NCBI RefSeq assembly: GCF_009801115.1
Contig: NZ_VTOL01000005.1
Span: forward strand, 439,173-503,172
DNA length: 64,000 nt
Source of the DNA: Dyadobacter sp. 3J3
GTDB taxonomy: Bacteria; Bacteroidota; Bacteroidia; Cytophagales; Spirosomataceae
Direction: 5' to 3'
Shown here one piece after another: positions 59,592 through 64,000 of the stretch. Position numbers and translations under genes: made by a program. How positions within the stretch are numbered: position 1 is the stretch's first letter; every line of letters starts with the position of its first letter. The notes under the pieces were generated by a model. That model made no database searches. It saw nothing but the letters and a program-made list of their open reading frames with translations, and was not told where the DNA came from.

Positions 59592-61909
59592 CAAAATATT
59601 TAGTAATTGCCTTTTTCTTGTTTACAAGCGTACATGTAGCCTTTTCTCAAAAATTAATTATCAGTGGAACCGTGCGTGATGTAGCGAACGGAGAACTGCT
59701 CGTAGGTGCCACCGTGCGGGACAGTCTGTCGCAAACGGGCGTACAGACAAATGCATACGGCTTTTTCAGTCTGGAAATTCCTACGCATAGCCACGCTCTC
59801 AAAGTGAGCTTTGTAGGCTATGCGACTCTATATATCAAGGATTTTGTCCAGCATAAGTTCCCCCTGGATATCAAGTTAATGCAGGACAACCTTCTGAAAG
59901 AGGTAACTGTGAAAGAAATCAAAAACATCGATGCGCCCATTGGAAGTTTATCGATTCCGATGGACAAAATAAAGTCAATGCCTGCGCTTTTGGGTGAAGT
60001 GGACGTACTGAAGGCGTTAAGTTTTACACCGGGCGTTTCCACCGGAACGGAAGGTAGTGCCGGCCTGTATATCCGGGGAGGAACACCGGATCAAAATTTG
60101 ATCTTACTGGATGAAGTCCCCGTCTACAACGTTACGCATCTGGGTGGATTTTTTTCGGTTTTTAATCCAAATTCTCTTAAATCGGTAGATTTATACAAAG
60201 GAGCATTTCCTGCCCGGTATGGCGGCAGGCTCGCCTCGGTGATAGACCTGACCATGAAAGATGGGAACAACCAGAAATTCGGCGGGGAAGTAGGAATAGG
60301 CCTGCTCAACCAAAGTCTGACATTAGAAGGGCCGATCGTTAAAAACAAGGCTTCATTTATTGTATCGGGGCGAGTTTCCACACTGGGACTTTCTTCGTTA
60401 TTGCAGCCCAAGAGATCAAGCGGATACGGCGAAACCCGAAAGTATCGTTTTTACGATCTTAATGCAAAATTCAACTATCAGATCAACAAAACGGATCAAA
60501 TTTACCTAAGTGTCTATAATGGTTTTGACAGATTCACCTACGGCGAATGGAGCGCTATAAACGGGAGGTCAACGGAAACCTCACTGGGTAATAACTGGGG
60601 AAATACAACTGCAACCTTTAGGTATAGCAAAGTATTCTCACAAAAGCTTTTTGCAAGATTCGTTTTGCTTTATTCCAAGTACACCAGCGAGCTGGCCAAT
60701 AACTTTGAAGACCTCAGTGTGGACGCGGAACCCGTGAAACTTTATCGGAACACCAACGCGGGGGTAACGGATTTAGGTACTAAAGTTCAGTTTGACTATT
60801 TCCTCTCCAATCGTGCGAATCTTAAGTTTGGCCTGGACCTTACCAGGCACTCTTTCAGTCCATTTGTTACCAAAAGCAATTATATTGGATCACAGCAGGA
60901 AACCGGAAAAGGAACGCTTCCCGCAACGCAACTGGACTTTCACGTGGATGCTAATATAGACCTTACGCCAAGGTTACACTTTAATCCTGGTCTACGCTAT
61001 AGCCTTTACCAGGTCGATAACCGGACTTTTTTTAATCCTGAACCACGCCTGGGATTGAACTGGTCGCTTCCGGCCAACTGGGCACTCAAGGGTGGATATG
61101 CCATCATGAATCAATACGTTCATCTACTTACCAACAACGGTTTTGGCTTTGGTTATGACGCCTGGCTTCCTTCAACCGGCAAGGTAGTTCCTTCGCGAAG
61201 CGCGCAATTATCAGTCGGTGTGTACAAGACTTTTCCTCAGGGAGGTCTGGAACTGTCCTTGGAAGCTTATACAAAAAGGATGAAAAACCTGATCGATTAT
61301 CCGGATGGTACCAATTTTTCCGGCCTGCTTGCTGATTCCTGGGATGACATTGTCATCAAAAACGGTGTGGGGCGTGTGAAGGGAATTGAATTAATGTTGA
61401 GTAAAAAGGCTGGCAAATTCAATGGATGGGTCTCCTATACCTTATCAAAATCGGAACGAAAGTTTTCGGGAATCAATGATGCCGAGTGGTACCCAATGAA
61501 GTATGACAGACGGCATAATGTAGCGATAACTGGAAACTACGAGCTTGGTAAAAAATGGAAATTAAGTGCCAGTTTTATTTACCAGACCGGACATGCCGTT
61601 ACTTTACCGGAAGCGGCCTTTATTACTGAAAATAGTGGCGGTCCCAGATTTATATATGATAAAAGAAACAACGGGCGAATGCCTGCATTTCACCGGCTGG
61701 ACATTGGCGCAAGCAAATCTTTGGTAACGCCCCATAAACGTAATGCGGAATTACGCCTGGGCTTGTACAATGCATATAATAGGAATAACCCGCTGTATCT
61801 GGATATGAAGACTGAACGGAATCAGGATTTCGTACCAACCCGGATTTCAATAAAGCAGGTTTCGTTCTTCCCTATACTGCCTTATATTGGCTACACACTC
61901 AAATTTTAA
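59588..61909 (+). CDS. TonB-dependent receptor with carboxypeptidase-like N-terminal domain
   Basis: A 773-residue outer-membrane receptor. A signal peptide (1-20) leads to a carboxypeptidase-D-like domain (about 24-105, with ISGTVRDVANGELLVGATV). The plug domain (about 115-225) holds GLYIRGGTPDQNLILLDEVP and ARYGGRLASVIDL. The barrel ends with PYIGYTLKF, an aromatic C-terminus. The imported ligand is unknown. It overlaps the DUF4249 gene by four bases and precedes a small barrel protein. Base use seems slightly more GC-rich than neighbours, by impression only. Confidence 0.92.
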   Translation: MTKYLVIAFFLFTSVHVAFSQKLIISGTVRDVANGELLVGATVRDSLSQTGVQTNAYGFFSLEIPTHSHALKVSFVGYATLYIKDFVQHKFPLDIKLMQDNLLKEVTVKEIKNIDAPIGSLSIPMDKIKSMPALLGEVDVLKALSFTPGVSTGTEGSAGLYIRGGTPDQNLILLDEVPVYNVTHLGGFFSVFNPNSLKSVDLYKGAFPARYGGRLASVIDLTMKDGNNQKFGGEVGIGLLNQSLTLEGPIVKNKASFIVSGRVSTLGLSSLLQPKRSSGYGETRKYRFYDLNAKFNYQINKTDQIYLSVYNGFDRFTYGEWSAINGRSTETSLGNNWGNTTATFRYSKVFSQKLFARFVLLYSKYTSELANNFEDLSVDAEPVKLYRNTNAGVTDLGTKVQFDYFLSNRANLKFGLDLTRHSFSPFVTKSNYIGSQQETGKGTLPATQLDFHVDANIDLTPRLHFNPGLRYSLYQVDNRTFFNPEPRLGLNWSLPANWALKGGYAIMNQYVHLLTNNGFGFGYDAWLPSTGKVVPSRSAQLSVGVYKTFPQGGLELSLEAYTKRMKNLIDYPDGTNFSGLLADSWDDIVIKNGVGRVKGIELMLSKKAGKFNGWVSYTLSKSERKFSGINDAEWYPMKYDRRHNVAITGNYELGKKWKLSASFIYQTGHAVTLPEAAFITENSGGPRFIYDKRNNGRMPAFHRLDIGASKSLVTPHKRNAELRLGLYNAYNRNNPLYLDMKTERNQDFVPTRISIKQVSFFPILPYIGYTLKF

Positions 61910-61931
61910 CATAAAATCATCCATATTGACT

Positions 61932-62558
61932 ATGAAAAAAATATCTCTTTTCTTTCTTACCGCTCTTCTGATGTTTTCCACCAATTTATTTGCACAGCAG
62001 GGCGGTGATTCCAGTCAGATTGATGGATCAACAGACATTCCTACATATAAGACCTTAAAAAAAGGAGCGCTTACTTTTTCATTGAATGCTTCTGCGAATA
62101 CTAGTAGGCATATAGCGGGCTGGTCTTTGACACCCCAGGCTGGTTATTTGGTCGCTGACCGCCTGGTTGTTGGGCTCCAGTTGTCTCTGGCCAATAGATT
62201 TTCCAAGCAGGGGAATAGCTGGGCGAGCTTTAAACGTGGTTGGGTAAGCGAATACGCTTTTACACCAGAGGTATATGCCCGTTATTATGTGCTCCCGTTT
62301 CGGTTGACTCCGTTTGTACAATTGTCATCTGGGTATAACATTGGCGAACTTTCATTTACAGATGGATTATCAGGGGAAAAAGTTTCAATTAATAGGAACA
62401 ATTACGTCATGTTCGGAGCACTGGGATTAAGTTGTCGAATTGGAAAGTATATGGGATTACAGACTCAATATAATCTACCGTTACTCGTAGACTATGAAAA
62501 AAATTATATGATTAGAGGTAACCGTTTTCGTCTGGGATTATCCTTGTATTTTAGATAG
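61932..62558 (+). CDS. Outer-membrane beta-barrel protein
   Basis: A 208-residue protein. Signal peptide MKKISLFFLTALLMFSTNLFAQQ is cut after about residue 21; then a Gly/Ser/Asp stretch and an eight-strand-type barrel with alternating hydrophobic residues, ending LGLSLYFR. The ATG at 61932 is preferred over 61887, which would precede the signal peptide with 15 unlike residues and overlap the receptor gene. It is the last gene of the DUF4249/TonB operon. Family-level function is unknown. Confidence 0.85.
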   Translation: MKKISLFFLTALLMFSTNLFAQQGGDSSQIDGSTDIPTYKTLKKGALTFSLNASANTSRHIAGWSLTPQAGYLVADRLVVGLQLSLANRFSKQGNSWASFKRGWVSEYAFTPEVYARYYVLPFRLTPFVQLSSGYNIGELSFTDGLSGEKVSINRNNYVMFGALGLSCRIGKYMGLQTQYNLPLLVDYEKNYMIRGNRFRLGLSLYFR

Positions 62559-62563
62559 AATGA

Positions 62564-62617
62564 TAAACGGACACGCTTCAATCATCACATGTGGGAATTG
62601 AAGTGTGATCGTTTTTT
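62564..62617 (+). terminator. Intrinsic terminator after the barrel gene
   Basis: AAACGGACACGCTTCAAT (62565-62582) pairs imperfectly with ATTGAAGTGTGATCGTTT (62597-62614), followed by T's. It begins 6 bp after the stop at 62558. Confidence 0.8.
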
Positions 62618-62743
62618 GAGAAAAGGGCCATACCCGAAAGCTGAGGATACTGATTAGGGTAGGCTTAAAATATTTTAGGAAAAGCCATTGCTGAAAAGTA
62701 GAGGGTTGTTTTGTAAAATCGGATGTGTGCATAGAATTTTAAC

Positions 62744-62992
62744 ATGCTTTTAAGTGAATTGAAAGTTGACCATAGAACTGTAAAAACATATATAACAGTT
62801 CTTAAGGTCATTCTAATGCTTGCAACGACTGGCTTATTGGTAATGGGAGCTTTATTTTCTTATCAGCATTGGGCAGGGAGTAAGCGTTTATTATTGGCTG
62901 GTCTGTTATTCTTCATGATTATGGTTGTAGATTATTATTTAGGCAAGAGAAGTTTTCTTAAACTCAAAAGGGATTCACGTGATCAGGATTAG
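62744..62992 (+). CDS. Small two-helix membrane protein
   Basis: An 82-residue protein with two hydrophobic helices (about residues 21-43, VILMLATTGLLVMGALF, and 48-66, LLLAGLLFFMIMVVDYYLG) and a basic C-terminus. I do not recognise a family. The ATG follows a terminator region, and the gene lies alone between the TonB operon and the rRNA promoters. It is plausible as a real gene from its membrane pattern, but no conservation evidence is available. Confidence 0.5.
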   Translation: MLLSELKVDHRTVKTYITVLKVILMLATTGLLVMGALFSYQHWAGSKRLLLAGLLFFMIMVVDYYLGKRSFLKLKRDSRDQD

Positions 62993-63509
62993 TTAAGTTT
63001 GATTTGTTGTGCCATCAGAACATGGTCAATGGATTCGACTCACATTATTTTAGATATGTTTTGATCATTTTAAAGATTTCTCATTTCAAGCTTCTTATAA
63101 GCTCCGTGTTTCTAGCCATGAAGGAAATAGTGTAAATTCCCCAGGCTCCCTCGGAGCCTCCTGTTTGTAGCAAATAAATACGACTAAGCTTCTGTGGACT
63201 CCGTGGGAGCCTCCTTTGAACAATCTGTAAACCTGCCCTGTGAACCACACTTTCCCCTTCCTTATATATAGGAACCAAAACCCACAATCAAATCAGATAT
63301 GCGCACTGCACAGTTGATCTAATCCGCCAAACGCGTGATCAGTCCCAATTTCCCCACAACGATAAAAGAGCCCACAACCGCATTCCCACCCATTCCAGCC
63401 CCATTTTCCGACCCGAACCCAACCCCATGAAAAAAAACTTAAAAATATTTTGGGGCGCATTTTCCTCATTTTGAGCTTTTTACAAATTAAAGTAAAAAAA
63501 GATTCAAAA
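62993..63509. other. Intergenic region upstream of the rRNA promoters
   Basis: No credible gene. It contains two hairpin repeats at 63144-63216 and otherwise AT-rich or low-complexity sequence with C-rich tracts near 63330-63430. Confidence 0.6.
63144..63216. repeat. Two hairpin repeats, same family as 41690-41911
   Basis: GGCTCC-ctc-GGAGCC followed by TCCTGTTTGTAG (63144-63170), and a less perfect ACTCC-gtg-GGAGC followed by CTCCTTT (63198-63216). The tail and spacing match the cluster after uvrA. Confidence 0.75.
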
Positions 63510-63556
63510 TACTTTTGCCTTGTACTTGCGTAAGAAAAAAAAGAGGTGCACCTTTG
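63510..63556 (+). promoter_or_regulatory. Probable rRNA operon promoters
   Basis: TACTTTTG at 63510-63517 matches the -7 consensus. A second arrangement has TTG (63526-63528), a 20-bp spacer and CACCTTTG (63549-63556). A boxA-like GTTCTTTGACAT follows at 63625-63636, as in Bacteroidota pre-16S leaders. Confidence 0.6.
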
Positions 63557-63709
63557 CACTCCCAATCGGGTAGTACGGCGCTGAGAACGATCATCGCCAC
63601 GAGTTTCGGAAGACGCGGAGCAAAGTTCTTTGACATGATGAAGAGAGTAACAAGATAGTACGTTTAAGAAGATAACGTGGAATCTTTCGGGATTACCACA
63701 AAACAAAAT

Positions 63710-64000
<291 letters not shown>

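Noticed and set aside
60124..60411. Minus-strand frame inside the TonB receptor
   Set aside because: Shadow of the plug-domain coding sequence with no start signal.
63293..63706. 137-codon frame on the minus strand beside 16S
   Set aside because: It covers the rRNA promoters and leader, has a Trp/Gly/Cys composition unlike proteins here, and reads against the rRNA operon.

Overview
The window is chromosomal DNA of a Bacteroidota bacterium, most likely a Cytophagales member close to Dyadobacter/Spirosoma. The grounds are the first ~290 nt of a 16S rRNA gene at the right end, two complete SusC/SusD outer-membrane uptake pairs, an ECF sigma/FecR cascade, a GldE-like gene in a conserved ssb neighbourhood, and many -7 promoter elements of the Bacteroidota form TAnnTTTG. 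The genus call is inference. I saw no tRNA, insertion sequence, prophage or CRISPR array.

Layout. 1-3150 (minus): arginine genes (GNAT acyltransferase, then argG), separated by a HigBA toxin-antitoxin pair whose toxin gene has an in-frame TAA; a compact structured RNA lies upstream of the GNAT gene. 3250-8350 (plus): aat, proB-proA, an ArgE-type deacylase and a crotonase. 8417-11436 (minus): RNase G, a 29-residue AURKAIP1/COX24-like basic protein, a TPR protein and HU. 11596-17130 (plus): mutY, a PhyH dioxygenase, a Gfo/Idh/MocA oxidoreductase, ssb and gldE. 17138-27850 (minus): a complete regulated uptake locus in the order sigma factor, FecR, STN-type SusC, SusD, small lipoprotein, giant FG-GAP/ASPIC-UnbV lipoprotein. 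28071-33224: ComA-DedA, a thioesterase, an ABC exporter, mazG and a 55-residue antitoxin-like protein. 33320-38393 (minus): a second SusCD pair with a LacI-type palindrome upstream. 38711-43766: uvrA, a repeat cluster and a LytS/LytTR two-component pair. 44119-52640: a TonB-type barrel protein, hemC, a headless antitoxin, rimK, a RimB-like protease, holB, a GlmU-like protein and rpmE2. 52773-62992: a Tat-exported TIM-barrel protein, nrdA, a Crp-like regulator, then a lipoprotein (frame-disrupted at a G8 tract), DUF4249 lipoprotein, TonB receptor and barrel protein. 63510-64000: rRNA promoters and the start of 16S.

How the genes work together. GNAT, argG, the deacylase and proBA all draw on glutamate for arginine or proline. 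The sigma/FecR pair probably switches on the adjacent STN-SusC locus. ComA and DedA form an operon. holB, the retropepsin-like gene and rimK are overlapping or tightly packed.

The most unusual material is non-coding. It comprises six degenerate arrays of about 7 bp that start at or just after stop codons; a symmetric array of GTCA/TGAC words at 10-11 bp steps; a dispersed hairpin family whose stems change in a paired way while the tail stays constant; a switch-like RNA before the GNAT gene; alternative hairpins and a 13-bp direct repeat before nrdA; and a G8 tract where one added base would join a lipoprotein to 48 further plausible codons.
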